Counted from the stretch's first letter, positions 23,281 through 37,039 are shown. The stretch is DNA of 64,000 bases from Aselliscus stoliczkanus (GCA_033961575.1 CM066733.1:133226421-133290420), one strand, 5' to 3'. Numbers and translations are program-made. The notes: generated by a model not told the origin, from the sequence alone.

Positions 23281-26200
23281 AAAAGGGAAATTATCAAAAA
23301 GAATAAAATAGCTTATAAGGTACCATTAAATGCATGAATGAACATTGTTTTCTAGGCAAGATTACTCAAGAAGCATGAATCCTAGTTCTTCCTTTTAATG
23401 GAGTCATTTTTAAACTTACATTCTGCCAGAAGATCAGGATTAGTCATTATAGCTTTCAAAATAATAGAAAATAATTCACAAGAGTGAATTTCAGAACTAC
23501 TAAAAAAGTATCAAGTATGTGCAAAACTAACAGGAGACTATTCTCTCTTCATATAGAGAAGTTGCAGTTTACTGATAATTATAAAATTTTAGAGCAAATT
23601 GCATATAAATTATGCCTGCTTTTATATACTTTTAAAATAATTGCTCTGTTCATGCATCTTGGAACATTTTACATCAACTGAAGTTTCCAAAGTTGCTTCT
23701 TTTACAGATAACAGTCTGTGTATTTCTCAACCTAACTTCAAAAATAGAATGCGGAAGGTGTGTGTTTACCCGGTCCCACAAATGGGCTTTTGAGGGGATG
23801 GAGCTGAATGGAGGATGTTATTCCCACGTCCTCTGCTCTTTGCCTGGAAACAGTTTCTTTTTCCTTTTTTTTTTTTTTTTTTTAACAAAGCTTGTCTAAC
23901 TGGACAACAAAGCATTGACTTTTGCATCTGATTAATTTCTAAAAGGAAAACATTAGAAGCTTTATTGTGAAAGACCAAAAACTCCAAGCTATCTTTTTAA
24001 TTCACAGAAGCACCTGAAAAGGTGTGCTCTTTTCTACTCTCTGATTTTTTTCACCCTTTAATTATCAGTATGCTTCATAATACATATAGAGCATATCAAA
24101 ATAGTAAGCAAAGCTCAAAGTACTTGTGATTGAATACAATGTCCTAGCCTAGATGCACACACAAGGTAGACCTTATTCTTTCTTTTTCTATTTATCTCTC
24201 TCTGCCTTTCCCTAAGTGTCTCTTTAGAGTTGACTTCAAGCTCTAAAATGCTAAGAGGCTACTCTGGAAGATCAGTTTTATACCTTCGTGCTTGTCTTAA
24301 ATTTTCTCAAACTACAGAATTATCAGAGATCCTTCCTTCAGAGCCCTGCTTCTCACATTAAAAATCTAAATGACGTGATATTTTATAGATTCACCAGCTC
24401 TCACACAAGTGCTGAGGGAGCACTGAAGAAGAGTCCATATGTCATGGTCCTTCTCATGAGCATCAAGATAAACCTTACAAATCGGCCTTGTGTGCAATTA
24501 GAAAACATAAGTGACAAAAATAAAGCAGGATTTAGCTGTTCGTGGCCTTAAAAGTGAGTCTAAGGAGCCATGCATAATGCAGAAAAATAAAATCCCTAGA
24601 GAGCAAAAGGCAAATGTCAAGAGAGGTTGAGTAGCAGTTGTGTGTAGTTGGCAGTTGAAATTGAAAGATTAAAAAAACAGAAAACGGTAAATAAAATAAA
24701 ATCAAGGTGAGAGATATTGTGGGAATGAATGTAAACTTTAATAAAGGTATTGCAATGGAAAATTAAATAAACCAAGGATAATAAGTCACTTATAATGCTA
24801 TAATTAGAACCTTTCCCATTGAATCCTCAGATGTTTCACAACCTCTAGAATTAAAGCTAAAGTACAAGGTTCCCTTTTTTGCTTCCTTCTCCATCTTTTT
24901 GGATGGCACCCAAATATCGCACATAAATCTATAGACTTGATGAGCACTTCTGAAAACCCAAAGATATATTTGTTTAAAGGGCCTGTGCCAAAAATTCATT
25001 CAAAAAAGTAGAAAAAATTTGCTGGAGAAAATGATTCAGAAAGAAAGAAGGAAGGGACAGGTAGAGAGCCAAGCATAGAGAAACAAGGGGAAGGAAGTGA
25101 GGTGAGATCACTACAAAGAAAATGGACTCAAGTATAAGAAGTGTAATCAAAAATCCATATAGAAATGAAGAGAAAACAGTCATTGTTGAAAACATTTGTA
25201 ACAGACATCTCAATTTTCCATACTCAAATGTGCAATAAAACGTAACATTTCTCATCTTCAACTAATTAACCTTCCTCTTAAGCCCACCCTAATGGGGGAT
25301 AAGAAAATTTATTCTTGATATTAATAAGGTGGTAGTCCAGCTCTTCCAGATTAAATTACTTCTTTTAGATAAACACTTTCTTTCTCCTTGTTCCTCTCCA
25401 AGGAGCTATCTGGGAGAATGTGTGTCTTAGGCTCCCACACACCTATTCAAACATTTCTACTGCATGCAACACAAGGTACCAACCTGAGATGGGAAAGCAA
25501 AGCCATTTTCATCTGGCCACTGGGTTCTCTTCCCCACAACTCCCCAGGGTGTCAGGGGTAGATGGCCTTACTCTGTGCCTTACCCTCTTTCCCAAGAGAA
25601 GGAAGCCTCAGTGTGGAAGGAGCAAGAAACCTTACCTGAGGGTCTAACTTTCAATATTAATGGGACCTAATAAAAGAAGGTAGAGTGTTCCTTTACCTTT
25701 CCACAAAGACCACCTCTCAAGTTTATTGTTCTATGTCCAACGCACACACAAAAAGCAACAAACCAACCAACCAGCCAAACAAAAACCCTTTTACTATAAA
25801 GATCGAATGATGAAGATTGACTCCATCTTTCTCTTTCTCTTTTCATTCTTGCTATAACATTCCTAATCGTCCCTAATGGATGCCTCTGGTAGGACAGATG
25901 GGGAAGATATACACAAGACAGTACAAAAGTAAAACTTACATAGATATAGTTCAAAAAGCATTATCTTCATTGTACACCGTTTAAGCTCCCAGGAGTTGGG
26001 CCCTGTACTTGAGTATCGCATACTCAATATTATTTGTTTTAGTTACATTCCTGTGCATAAGCTGAGCCCAATTGTTCTATGCGGTCTATCACTTCTCTCT
26101 CTCTTAACATATACACATGTATTTCAGCAACCATCTCAGGACTTTGACACTGAAAAGTCCAACTAAATGACTCTAATGCATGAAACAGGATGTGTATAAA

Positions 26201-26445
26201 TCACACCTTTCTGGTCGGTTTCCATATTGAAAGCTGAGATTTGATATCTAATACAAATTGGAATTGTCATCATAATCTTACAATGCATTATACTCTGGTC
26301 AGGTCTGATGCATTTTCATTGCTTGAATATGCTCATCGGAAATTTCTAAGAGTTCTTCTTAGTGTCACTGGCTCTTAGGGAGGAGAGGGATGGGAGACAT
26401 TGGGAGAAGTGAGGGTGCCAGCATTGTTAACAAGGATGATTATTT
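23281..26445. other. Presumed intron, nothing recognised
   Basis: Contains a T-run at 23863-23883 and several short ORFs without protein signatures. No exon, RNA gene or definite repeat. Confidence 0.45.
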
Positions 26446-26457
26446 TCTTCTAGCGTT

Positions 26458-26974
26458 TTGTTTTGTTTTGTTTTTTAAGATTTTATTGGGGAATTGGGGG
26501 AGCGGAACAGTGTTGGGGAATTGGGAGAGGGGACCAGCCAAGTTGTTCTTCAGTCTTCCTTTTGGACAGCGCCAGTCGCCATCTGGCTTTCCCATCGGCA
26601 GCTTGTGACCTCTAAGCACAAGGTGCTGTGTTCAATCTTAGTTGCTCAATCTTAGTTGTGGGTGGGCATAGCCACCATCCCATGTGGGAGTCGAACCCCA
26701 CAGACTTGTTGTTAAGAGTGCACGCCCTATCCACTGAGTCATCCAGGTGGCAGCTCAGCTCAAGGTGCCAAGTTCAATCTTTAGTTGCTGGCCATTGAAC
26801 AGGCAATCTTGTTGTTACACCAGCTGAGCCATCCTGCTACTTGTTGGCAGCTCAGTGACAGTTCAGCTAGGGTGCAACATTCACTGGCCCATGTGGGAAT
26901 CGAACCGGCAGCCCTGTTGCTCATAGCACCACTCTAAGCCAACTCTTAACAAACTGAGCCTCTTGGCAGACCCC
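26458..26974 (-). mobile_element. Composite tRNA-derived SINE, about 517 bp
   Basis: Begins with a TTTTG-rich tail and AAGATTTTATTGGGGAATTG, and contains several related modules: CAGCTTGTGACCTCTAAGCA, CATCCCATGTGGGAGTCGAA, GGCAGCTCAGCTCAAGGTGC, CTGGCCATTGAACAGGCAAT and GGCCCATGTGGGAATCGAAC. Read in reverse, the B-box-like TTCGANTCCCACATGGG appears twice and the A-box-like region lies near 26945. The whole is bracketed by TCTTCTAGCGTT (26446-26457) and TCTTCTAGCATT (26975-26986), a target duplication with one mismatch, so it inserted as one unit. I recall such composites as common in bat genomes. Confidence 0.75.
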
Positions 26975-26986
26975 TCTTCTAGCATT

Positions 26987-27637
26987 CTAACAGGAGTCAT
27001 TATTGCTTCTTCCATTGTGGCTGACAGGGAGAAACTGCTGCCTCCCTCCCTGTCCTTTTCTCTATAACTCATTCAAGGTTTAGATACACCTACCTTTTTG
27101 CCCTCTTTATTTCCTTTGAATATTACTTGAGTTCCACATGCTTTTCTTGGATCAGTTCTTAATTCTACAGTAGAACAAAGGAAAATGTTTCCTAGTCAAT
27201 TAAATTGGTATATAAAATCAAGAACTGTGAATTCACCAGATTTATAAACTCTAAAGTAAATTATTTTTACCCTCTTTAGTCCTAATTACCTTATTGTTTG
27301 ATTTGGCAATGACTGCATTATAAAATATGAATAGTCAAAATTGGAATAAAACAAATTTTGTTTTGAAAAAAATGTTTTTAAGTATCTCAAATGCTCCCAA
27401 AATAATTAGAAGTACTCTAGGAAGTCACAGAATAGAAAATGATGTTTTAATATTACATGCAAATATTTAGCATCTTTTACTATACAATATGTATCCATGG
27501 AGTAGGGATTTATTCCCAACTTAGACATAGAAGAAATTGAGACCTATATTTACTGGTTATTTATTCAAGATATTCAGAAAAGGAAATAAATGCATAATTC
27601 ACGTTTTTAGGTTTCTCTTCCAACACAATTCAATTGA
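26987..27637. other. Presumed intron, nothing recognised
   Basis: AT-rich non-coding DNA with no repeat or exon recognised. Confidence 0.5.
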
Positions 27638-28375
27638 ATAATTATCTTTTGAGTGTCTACTCTGTGCATAGCATCATGCTGTATACCTGGGAGGAAAGCG
27701 GAAGGAAAAGAACTTATGACCTGTTGGAAAAGACAGGTTATATAAACAACTCACTGATATCAAGGCAGAATGTCATATGTTTTAAGATACAATAGAAATA
27801 GTATTCTGTGGGAACATTGACAGAAGACTAAGATTGCTTATTCAACTAAGTTTATTTAGTTATTATCATGTGCCAGACACTGTCTGGTTTCTTAGAAAAT
27901 AAAAATTCATGAACCAAGAAAGCTAAGGTTGATAGATAGGTAATAGATAATCAAGCTAGGTAGGTCACATATATCATACTAGATGTACATACACAAATTC
28001 TGTACCAACACATATGGGAGTAATTAATTCTGTCTGTATGATGGATGTTAAAAGGAGTTTTCAGAGAGCTGATGACTTTTGAGGTACCATTTCAAGGTAA
28101 GTTACATCTCTCCAAATTAAAAAGAGATGGAAGAATTACAGGAAGAAGAAACAGTGCGATAAAATTCAAGAAATTCTGGGAAATGCCAAGTCTTGAAATA
28201 TGGAGTATATCAGGAGGGCTAGAGATGAGACTAGAAAGGCAGGCTGGGGCCAGATTACCAAGGGCCTCATCCATCTTAGTAAGGAATGCATCCTCCAGGC
28301 AATGAGAAAGCTTGAAATAATTTTTGTGGGAAGTGACATGACAGATTTTACATTTTAGAAAGATCATTCTCTAGA
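27638..28375 (-). mobile_element. L2 LINE fragment
   Basis: Opens with TTGAGTGTCTACTCTGTGCA, the reversed L2 end. Further on, GCAGGCTGGGGCCAGATTAC, AAGGGCCTCATCCATCTTAG and AAGTGACATGACAGATTTTA resemble the body of reversed L2 copies. The ORFs inside are accidental. Confidence 0.45.
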
Positions 28376-29264
28376 AACATTGGCTGGTGGAGACTTGGAC
28401 TTGGGGTGAGGATGTTAATAGATTTCTAACCATCAGTTTGGTGTTTATTGACCATATTTAGTTGATATTGAGAATTTTGAGATGAATTATTTTCCCTTTA
28501 ACTTACAAACCAACTTTCCCAAGTGCTATAGTATTTTACACAGCACCACAAGAAATAATATACAAATCATCAAGCCAATGTGCTTTACCACACAACACCA
28601 TTCCATCCTGAAGGATTTATATTCTGGATGTTCTTCCATCCAGACCTCCCATTCCAGCCATGCTCATCTCTTCCCCAAATTCAAGACCTGACGGAATGTA
28701 TCCTCACAATCTCAGAACAGTCTTTCCCTCCTGCTTCACCAAGTCATACTTCTTCCTGTCTTCATGTTGCCATGTTTTTTAAAGCAAACAATTCTTTCGA
28801 GGCTATTCTTTCATGGGATGGATGAGAAAACGTATAAAAAAAAACAAAATTTTTTATGTAGCTTACAATGTTGTGAGTTAGATAAAACTACACATGCAAA
28901 TACAAACCAAGCATGATAAATACTCCATGAGGGCTGGGCATTAACTCACCCTTCTCTAGAGTTACCCAGGAGGGCTTTATGTCACCTGGGCATTACAGCT
29001 GTATCTTGGAGATGGTTAAGATCTCAACAAGAGGTGACAATGTGACTTCCTTGTAGGAATGTAGGTACAAAGGCAGAAAAGCACAAGAAATGACTGAGAA
29101 ATGAAGATTAGTCAAGAGAGCTTGGTATGATGTTTAGCATAAAGAATAGTGGGAAATAGAAAGATATTAATGGGACCAATTGCATATGGACAAGAAATCT
29201 TAACTTTTGGAGAGCCATTGAAATATTTTATGTGGAGAAGTAGAGCTTTTGCATTTTATAATGA
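28376..29264. other. Presumed intron, nothing recognised
   Basis: Ordinary non-coding DNA. Overlapping ORFs at 28482-28825 have no recognisable family. Confidence 0.45.
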
Positions 29265-29385
29265 GAATTGCCTTTAAGATCATCTAGTTAAACCAGTGCA
29301 TTGTTTTAGATGAAAAAACTGAGACCCCACACAGGTTACACAACATCCTTGGAACCAATTTGAGGTCCCTTGATGCCCAGCCATG
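29265..29385 (-). mobile_element. MIR SINE fragment
   Basis: AGATGAAAAAACTGAGACCC, CACACAGGTTACACAACATC and AATTTGAGGTCCCTTGATGC follow the reversed MIR order. Confidence 0.5.
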
Positions 29386-29767
29386 TTCTTGATTCAGCCA
29401 TGCTGCCTGCCATGGTCAAACTCAACCCTCTCAACTCCAAAAATTCATCTGTATTTGATAATCTAAGTCTAATCCCCTATCGTTCTCACTCCCATGCATT
29501 AACATCTCTGATTACGTTATATAAGTGTGTGGTAACCATTTTACCCAAGCAAGAATTATATGTGTGCCCATAAATGCAAATGCTTATATGTTTATATGCA
29601 TTTTTCTTGTTTCCAAACTTAGACTAGAAATTGTTCTGCACAAGTCTCAAATCCTCTTTTTGTGAATTACCCCATCTAGAGTGCCTGCAATGTACTAAAA
29701 CGGTAGTAATTCACCAGAAAAGAATACTGGAGATGAGAACTTAAACAAGATTATGAGGTCAAAGAAG

Positions 29768-29770
<3 letters not shown>

Positions 29771-29820
<50 letters not shown>
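29771..29820. repeat. TA dinucleotide microsatellite
   Basis: An uninterrupted AT tract of about 50 bases. The Tyr-Ile ORF on the minus strand is its translation artefact. Confidence 0.96.
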
Positions 29821-29821
<1 letters not shown>

Positions 29822-29824
<3 letters not shown>

Positions 29825-32685
29825 AAATAGAGATGGTAGCTGCTGGTTGCTATAACTGTCATAAATGAAATGTTACTGTGATCCTGTTGGATAATTCTGG
29901 TCATTCTGTGTTGTTGCCTGGAGGTAGAGTTTTAGGAGGGTGGCTCAGACAGGGCCAGTGAAAGTGCCTGCTGGAAGCTTGGCTTTGTAGTGCATTTGCC
30001 CATATGCCATTAAGGATTAACCTATCAGTCCTTCAGGCTCTTTTTGCAAGCATAGTGCTGAGCTCAGAAAGAAAGTTCAAGATTTAGCAATATTTAGGCA
30101 AAATTTTATAAAGCCCAAAATTTTATAAAGCCATTTTCTTTAATTTCCTGCTGCTATAAGGTTTTTGTGACCCCAAAGAAAAAATGTAGCCTTTGGTGGT
30201 TATTTTTTCTCCTTTTTCCTCTGAAACTATTTCTCCCTCCTCTCAGAAGCCTTCTTGGCTGCCTCCAGTAAGCCATTCACAGCCTGCCTGCTTATTACCA
30301 CCCAAATAAGGTAATGGTTAGAAGTACAATACAATTGAAGTGGCTTCTTCTTTTTAATGAACAATAGACCTTGTTCTGTTAAAAATAAGACCCTACTCTG
30401 TACCGTTACAGAAACTTTTTTTTTGATGTTTAAAAAGAAATGTCAGTGACTGTGAGGGGGGTAAGGGTTGGACAGAGCTTTCTGATGTTGTTCTTAATTA
30501 TTTTTACTTCATGTTCTTTGTACCTCTGACTCTAAGTGAGGCAGAAACAGTGAAATGCCATAAACTAACCCTCTCTCGAAGTATATTTGGCTTGACAGGA
30601 AACAGGAAATACCAGAAAAGATCACAAGAGAAGCTGTAATCATAAGATTTCTAGCCTAATTCTTTTGACGTCAGCAGTTTAGATAAGTCAGATAAGCTAT
30701 CACAAGCATCCGTGAGCTCCAGAATGCCAATCCAAATACCCCCAAGTGAATCTTCAACCCTTTTGAACTCGCACATTGTTGTTTTACCCCTGCCCTCCTT
30801 TCTTCCTCCAAGAAGCATATCCTGAAATTGTGAATTATGGATTTCATGTCAACATTACGGTACTCAAAGACATTAAACAGGCCTTCTAAATCGGTCCTAT
30901 AGCTAATTCAGCTTGCTTGCCACAGGATAATAAACACTGGATGAAGCTGACTGTTTTTAACACGTAAGAAAACTAACTCTGGTTTGTCTCAGAAGAAGTT
31001 TGCTTCCTAAAGTTTAACTTTTCCAATCTTGACAGCTAAGCTATGGCTATGAAATGTCTTTGGTAGTATGCTAAAAGATATATTACTATATCAAAGTATG
31101 CCAAAGTTTTCAATAACTCCAATCACCATTATTACCACCTTTTCCTGGCCATCACCACTTCCATTGCCCATCACAACAAATTACATATGAATTAGATATA
31201 AATGACATGGGGAATACACTCCCCTCTGAGAAGTTTTTGTAACTTCACAACCAGAACTATGGAACTTGACTGTTAGATAAGCAGAGGCATGTGTATAGGC
31301 TGGTTCAGAGGATGAGGTAAGAGTGTAACTCAAGATTTAAATTAATGTTGCATTACATATAAATGTAAAATTTTGAAAAAAAAGGTTGAGGATAAGAACT
31401 TATCTATACAACAATTACCTGTTTCCAAAAATATTTGTAAGCTTATAAAAAGGTTACAGTAAAACATAAAGACATAAAACCATTCTGACAGGAGGAAAGA
31501 CAAAAACCATATATAAAGTAGGAGGGAAGGAGAATTATGAGAAGTAATTGAACAAAACTGCGATCTGACCTTCATAGCAGACAGGCCAAAGGGGAAGTAA
31601 AATAATTGCATTATATACATGTGTGGTGTACATTACAGCATTCATCATCTCCAGGAAGATTTGCTGGGAAGGAAAATGTTTTTCCTGGCTTTGGGTATGT
31701 GGAGCATTAATGAGGGCTCTCTGTATGATAATAGAGGATTTCCTTTCAAGGAGCCTAAGCAGCCATGCAGAGGTGTGCCACCTGGGGATTGTTTTACAGA
31801 GTCTCTCAGTGGAAGACAGTTCCACAGAGATCATTCAGTGAGGAGCCAAAACAAAGGTGAGGCGACTTCAGCTTGTGGCTTTGGGGTGCTCTGACATAAA
31901 AAGAGTCAGACACAAGAAGTGGTCAAGGACACATACATAACCGTGGGAAGTGAGAACAGAACCGGGTAAACTTGTGAGGAAAGTACAGCCTCGGCAGAGT
32001 TCTGCTCTTGTGAATGTATGGAGTTAAATTATAGACCCCTGGAACATCGACCCACACATTTCACAAAGGGAATACCTGCCATTGTGATTTTTTTAATGGA
32101 AAGAGAAAAATTAAGAAGCAAATGTCTCCTCTTGGGTGGTACATATGTTTTTATATTTGCCTTTGCTTATGTCAGACAGACATTTGGCTCTAATTACAAT
32201 AAATACATACTGGAAAGGTGTCCTAATTACCTCATAGGTGAGTCTTGGGTCTTTACCTGGCTTTTTACCTGATACTCTTTACCTTGAGTACCACAACTGA
32301 GCCCTTTACATCATAGGTGTTCCCTTACTGTATGACATAAGTAGGCACTCAAAAAAATGCATGTAGTATTAAAAGTTCAAAATAAGGAATATTTGAATGT
32401 AATTTCCATTTTCTTGAAACCTGTGTCCCACACTTTGCCTGACATTCTGCTCAGTGAAATACACTTTTAATATTTCCCAAAGATTCAGAAAATTGGAAAG
32501 AACATATGTGTTTAGATTAAGAGATAAATATTACATTCAAGAAAGCACAGAAAGTATGAAAACAAGTGGATTTATTCCTAGTCAGTACAAAAATGATAAG
32601 CAGATGGGTGTTAAGTGTATTGAGAGCCACAGACCAGACATCTTTTCTGAGACCATTTCCAACTAAATTTACCAAGAAGAGTTAT

Positions 32686-32688
<3 letters not shown>
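29822..32688. other. Presumed intron, no repeat recognised
   Basis: Nearly 3 kb without any repeat family I recognise. A 17-bp unit, AAAATTTTATAAAGCCC, is tandemly doubled near 30100-30133. CTAATTACAATAAATAC (32190-32206) contains a homeodomain-type TAATTA core. The ORFs at 31535-31894 overlap on opposite strands. Confidence 0.4.

Positions 32689-32741
<53 letters not shown>
32689..32741. repeat. GT dinucleotide microsatellite
   Basis: An uninterrupted TG tract followed by a G-rich run (GGGGGTGGGGGTGGGAGG). It may take a Z-DNA conformation. Confidence 0.96.
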
Positions 32742-32744
<3 letters not shown>

Positions 32745-33543
32745 GCAAGGGGGTGGGGGTGGGAGGCTAGAGGCAGCTTAATGTCAGAAAGAAAACAGGT
32801 TCTTGCTTTGTCTAAGTATAATATACAGGACAATGATCTTGCAAAATAAAGAAGATAAAGAAAAGAAGACTAAAGGATGAGAGGAAGCATAATTGGTCAG
32901 AGTAACATCTGTTTTCTAAAAAGAACAATGGAGTTTAGAAAGGAAAAATGGGGGCTTCAGTTAAATTATGCCCAAGTGGCCGTAGAGAAGAAGGAGGAGT
33001 CTGGAAGCACCAGAAAGACTTGTTACATGCTGTGTCTTCTTACTTCCTAAAGCTGAATTGCTCTTCCTGACAGCTCACCAAGGTCAAGGTGAGCACTTAA
33101 TTATCAACGGTTGCTATATATTTATATCACCAATCTTTGCCACACTATCCAAGTTGAATAACCCTGCCCTTTAACTGGAAATCAAGCTTGAATTAAGGGC
33201 CAACCAAGATGCATGCAGACAGAGGAGTGCTGTATACTCACTACTGTAAGATTACTTTAAATTGGATTAATAAGCTGTCAAGTTTTATGGGACCACCTTT
33301 CTGAGTTCTTTCTATGGGCATTGTTGTTTGCTGTTGCCCTGAAAAGTTAACAGATTAAGGATAGAGCTGCACTTCTCAGGAGCTTTCAGTTCTCAAGCCC
33401 TTTGGAAATAGACTCCAGTTTTATAGGTTTTGTGATTCTTGTTTACATTATTTTTTTAAATTTTATGAAAAACGAATAATCTCCTACTTTCCTACCCCCC
33501 TCTTTTAGCCCTATCATTAGGGATATTTCTCTTTAACTAATTC

Positions 33544-33665
33544 TTTTTTTTTTTTTTTTTTTTTTTTTGAGAGCAGTGTCACTGGCCCTCATATGTGGGA
33601 CCGAACTGGGGCCACTGGCTTCCTAAGACAGTGCTTAACCACTGTGCCACTCTGCTGGCCCCTCC
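33544..33665 (-). mobile_element. tRNA-derived SINE, family B
   Basis: A poly-T of about 25 bases is followed by GAGAGCAGTGTCACTGGCCC, TCATATGTGGGACCGAACTG and AGTGCTTAACCACTGTGCCA, ending in CTGGCCCC. In reverse the A box TGGCACAGTGGTTAAGC and B-box region can be seen. It is flanked by the 11-bp duplication TTAACTAATTC (33533-33543 and 33666-33676). Confidence 0.85.
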
Positions 33666-33689
33666 TTAACTAATTCTAATGGTTAAAAG

Positions 33690-33900
33690 CTTCCTCTGGA
33701 GCCAGACTGATTTGCTTTTCTACTCAGCTGTTTGGACCTCAGTTTTCTCATGTGTAAAATGAAAATAACAACAGAAACTGTATGACTTATGTGCTGCTGT
33801 GAGCATTAAGTCAGATAATCCACATAAAGAACCTAAATTACTGCTAGGACATAATAAGTACTCTTGAGAGCACTTAAAAGTGCTAGTAATTATTATCCCA
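33690..33900 (+). mobile_element. MIR SINE
   Basis: CTCTGGAGCCAGACTGATTT, CTCAGTTTTCTCATGTGTAA, AATGAAAATAACAACAGAAA, GAGCATTAAGTCAGATAATC and ATAATAAGTACTCTTGAGAG follow the forward MIR through most of its length. Confidence 0.68.
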
Positions 33901-35037
33901 CACTATTCTTATTTCTAATAATGACCAAGAAATATTAAGTTGCCTTTTTAGCTTATTCTTGAATAGCAAAACACACTTATTCAATTCACATTCACTCTTC
34001 CAAGGTTCATTGCTCTGAATCATAAGTAAAGTGGGAAGAAAAGTCATAAAAACAGAATTTTGGCTTAATTGTATTTATTATATTTGCAATTCCAGTAGTA
34101 TAGTCTTGAAAGTACCCTTCAATAAGACTTTCACCCATCATACAGCAATGTGTACAATCAAAGCTTGATTTCTCTAATTATACAATTGTTAAAATGTTCT
34201 GATTGATTTGGGAGTAGATGCAGAGTTTAAGTTTGGGTTGGGTCAAACTTCATGTAAAAGTATGTTGAATTTGCCAGTATTTGGTTGTCAACTAAATCCT
34301 TAAAATAAGCTAAAATATAAGAGGCTTGTGTTGTCATTTTGAATAGGAAATTATTTACGGTATGAATGGTCAATTAACATCAAAAACTGATGTAATCACA
34401 AAGAGCTTTTTATTTGAATCTAGTCTCTAGATTACCATTTTGTTGGGATGATATACACTGAAGCCTTATTCATGTGCAAAGCCAGTTCATGACATGTTGC
34501 CATTAGAAGTCCAGCCACAGCTTTTTGGAATCAAGATTGATCACTCTTGACAAGCAGCAGAACTTTCCAAAGCATCACAGGGAGAGAAACTTCTTAGAAA
34601 CCTAGGGTTCTGTAAGAGATCAACATAATAGTTCATTTCCTAATGACATTGGCAGCAGTCACTGACTCCTAGTTTTATTTAAGAAAAACCATTAGATTTC
34701 CTCATGAGATCGAGTTTGGATGGTCTTCAATTGGCGACAAAGGACTCTGGAAACATAATATCTACTCACTCTAAAATGTCCAAAGAAACCTGAAAATATT
34801 CAGAACTACCAGAATGTTTTCTGAACAAAGACTGTGCCTCCAAGGTCTATCTTTCTGGGAACTCAGCAGCAAGGTAGAAATAACAATCAAAGGGAATTAA
34901 GAAAAAGAATATCTGGTTAATTGCTTTTAGAGGAACAGGACTAGTAAAAATTATCCCACTTCAAGATGTACTACTCATTAGTAGCCCTGGTATATGATAT
35001 TCCCATGTTTTAAGCAGTGATAGATTCAGAAAGCTTA
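33901..35037. other. Presumed intron, nothing recognised
   Basis: AT-rich non-coding DNA with no repeat or exon recognised. Confidence 0.45.
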
Positions 35038-35320
35038 TTTTTTAATATATTTATGTATTTCCAATTACTATTGACAGTCAATATTATTTTATATTAGTAT
35101 CAGGTGTACATCACAGTGGTTAGTCATTTATATAATTTACAAAGTGATCCCTCTGATAAGCCTAGTGTCTACCTGGCTCCATACATAGTTAATACAGTAT
35201 TATTAACTATATTCCTTATGCTGTACTTTACATCCCAGTAAAGTACTTCTTACTCTCTTCACCATTTTCACCCAGCTCCTGGCCCTCAGGAAGCTTACAA
35301 AATTCTTCTCTTATCAAGTC
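35038..35320 (-). mobile_element. L1 3' UTR fragment
   Basis: After a T-rich start come ATTACTATTGACAGTCAATA, TAGTATCAGGTGTACATCAC, ACAAAGTGATCCCTCTGATA and TTCCTTATGCTGTACTTTAC. This is the same family as 1096-1420 but less broken. It contains no ORF2 sequence. Confidence 0.62.
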
Positions 35321-37039
35321 AAGTATTGGTTGGTACACTCCTCTGCTGTAAAACGTGGATTGGGGAAAGATGAAAGGGAGGGAAAAAGTTGGGGGAGATT
35401 TTCATAGGTGGTATTTTCCAGAATTCAGAGAAAAACAACTGTATCATGTTCATTTACCTTAAGTGTTACTGCATTAAAAGGAATTCCATTGAGGACACTG
35501 ATCTGAAAGGAAAAAAAAAACAAACTGATGTATATTAGAAATATAATACAATGTAAGGTGTTTAGGTTCTGCTATGAAAATATCAGAAATAAGATTGGGA
35601 AGTCAGCAACTTAAATCCACATAATCCACTTTTCAGATGTATGAATTATGAATGAGCCGCTCTGAGCAGTTGTTCAGCATGAGCAGTGCTGACAGGTTAA
35701 GCTGTCAGCTGACCTGTGCTTTTGGCCCAAGGGAGTTCTAACGGTGACTGTCCAAGGTAAGAGTTAAAAGTGACTCATTTCAGAGGCAGACACAAGGTAG
35801 AAAAATGAATGCCGACTCCACCTCTGTCTCTGACCTCTCAATAGTTCCTCAATGCAATTATACAGAATTAATCAACACCCTAGATATAGAATCAAAAGAC
35901 ACCTTCCTGCTTGCTATGCAGATGTAAACTTTCCTCTCTCTGCACCAGTCCAAGTATGAGCTGTGGAGATCTGAACTGTGGTGGACCCATGCCAGGAGGG
36001 CACAGTCACTTGAAACAGAGCCCACATTTGATTTAAGCTCAGAATGACAACTTTGGCAAAGGTGGGTGGTGGCTTTCCTGCATTTGAGCAGGAAAAGCCT
36101 AGATGCTAAACATAAATTTCTAAGTTTTAATTATGCAAATTCCAAGAACATAGTGGTTGTTTGAATACCATCCTAAAGTCTACTTGATTAATCTCCCTAC
36201 ACTCATACCATTGGGTTTTCATAACCATTTCACATTGAAGGTTTTAGCCCTCACCTCTTCACAGTTGAAGGAAACTGCATCTATAAATAAAAGGCTAGTA
36301 ATCCTCCATTTTAATTAAGTACACAGTGATGATAATTTCAGGAACATTGAGCATTACTCTACAGAAAGTACTTGCCATAAATGGATCATTTCCCTACCAC
36401 CAGAACTCAGACCTCTGCCAAACTTGGAGAAGGATATGAAGAAATATGAATTACACCCCTCTTCTCTTAAGAAATTCAGTTTGGAATCAAGGAATCAAGC
36501 ATGAAATATTAAGTAACAATTCAAACCCTTGTATTCTGTTGTAGAATACTAGTCTGAAAAACTAGGACACAGCAGAATCAAAATGAATAATTATTTTAAA
36601 TCTAGTTGATAAAAATATCTAATTTATCCCTCCTTCCTCCTTAACCAATCAACATTTTGCAGAGCTTTTTTTCTGAATAAGGATTATTTCTACATCTGGG
36701 TCATAATCCCAGCCCTTCACCCTGTCCCTGGCTTTGAAGAAGGAGGGAGCTGATACTTTTTGCTTCCATTTGATTTATGTCATTTTTCCTCTCTATTTGA
36801 TTTTTCTTCTCCATCTCTGTCTCCTCTGCCCTCTCTTCTTTGCATCCCACTCTAAGAACTTAATTCATATTCATAAATAGCCAAATTAGTATAGATATTG
36901 TCTTTACAGAAAGGCATACAAATAAGAACCCAAAAATCACATTATTAGCAGAATAAAAAATGTAATAAATCAGAGAAAAAAGTATAAATTACAAGAAAAT
37001 CTATATTGTGGTAATAGAAACAAGTTTATTATAAGGAGA
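35321..37039. other. Presumed intron, nothing recognised
   Basis: No repeat or exon recognised. A 10-base A-run lies near 35512. Confidence 0.45.
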
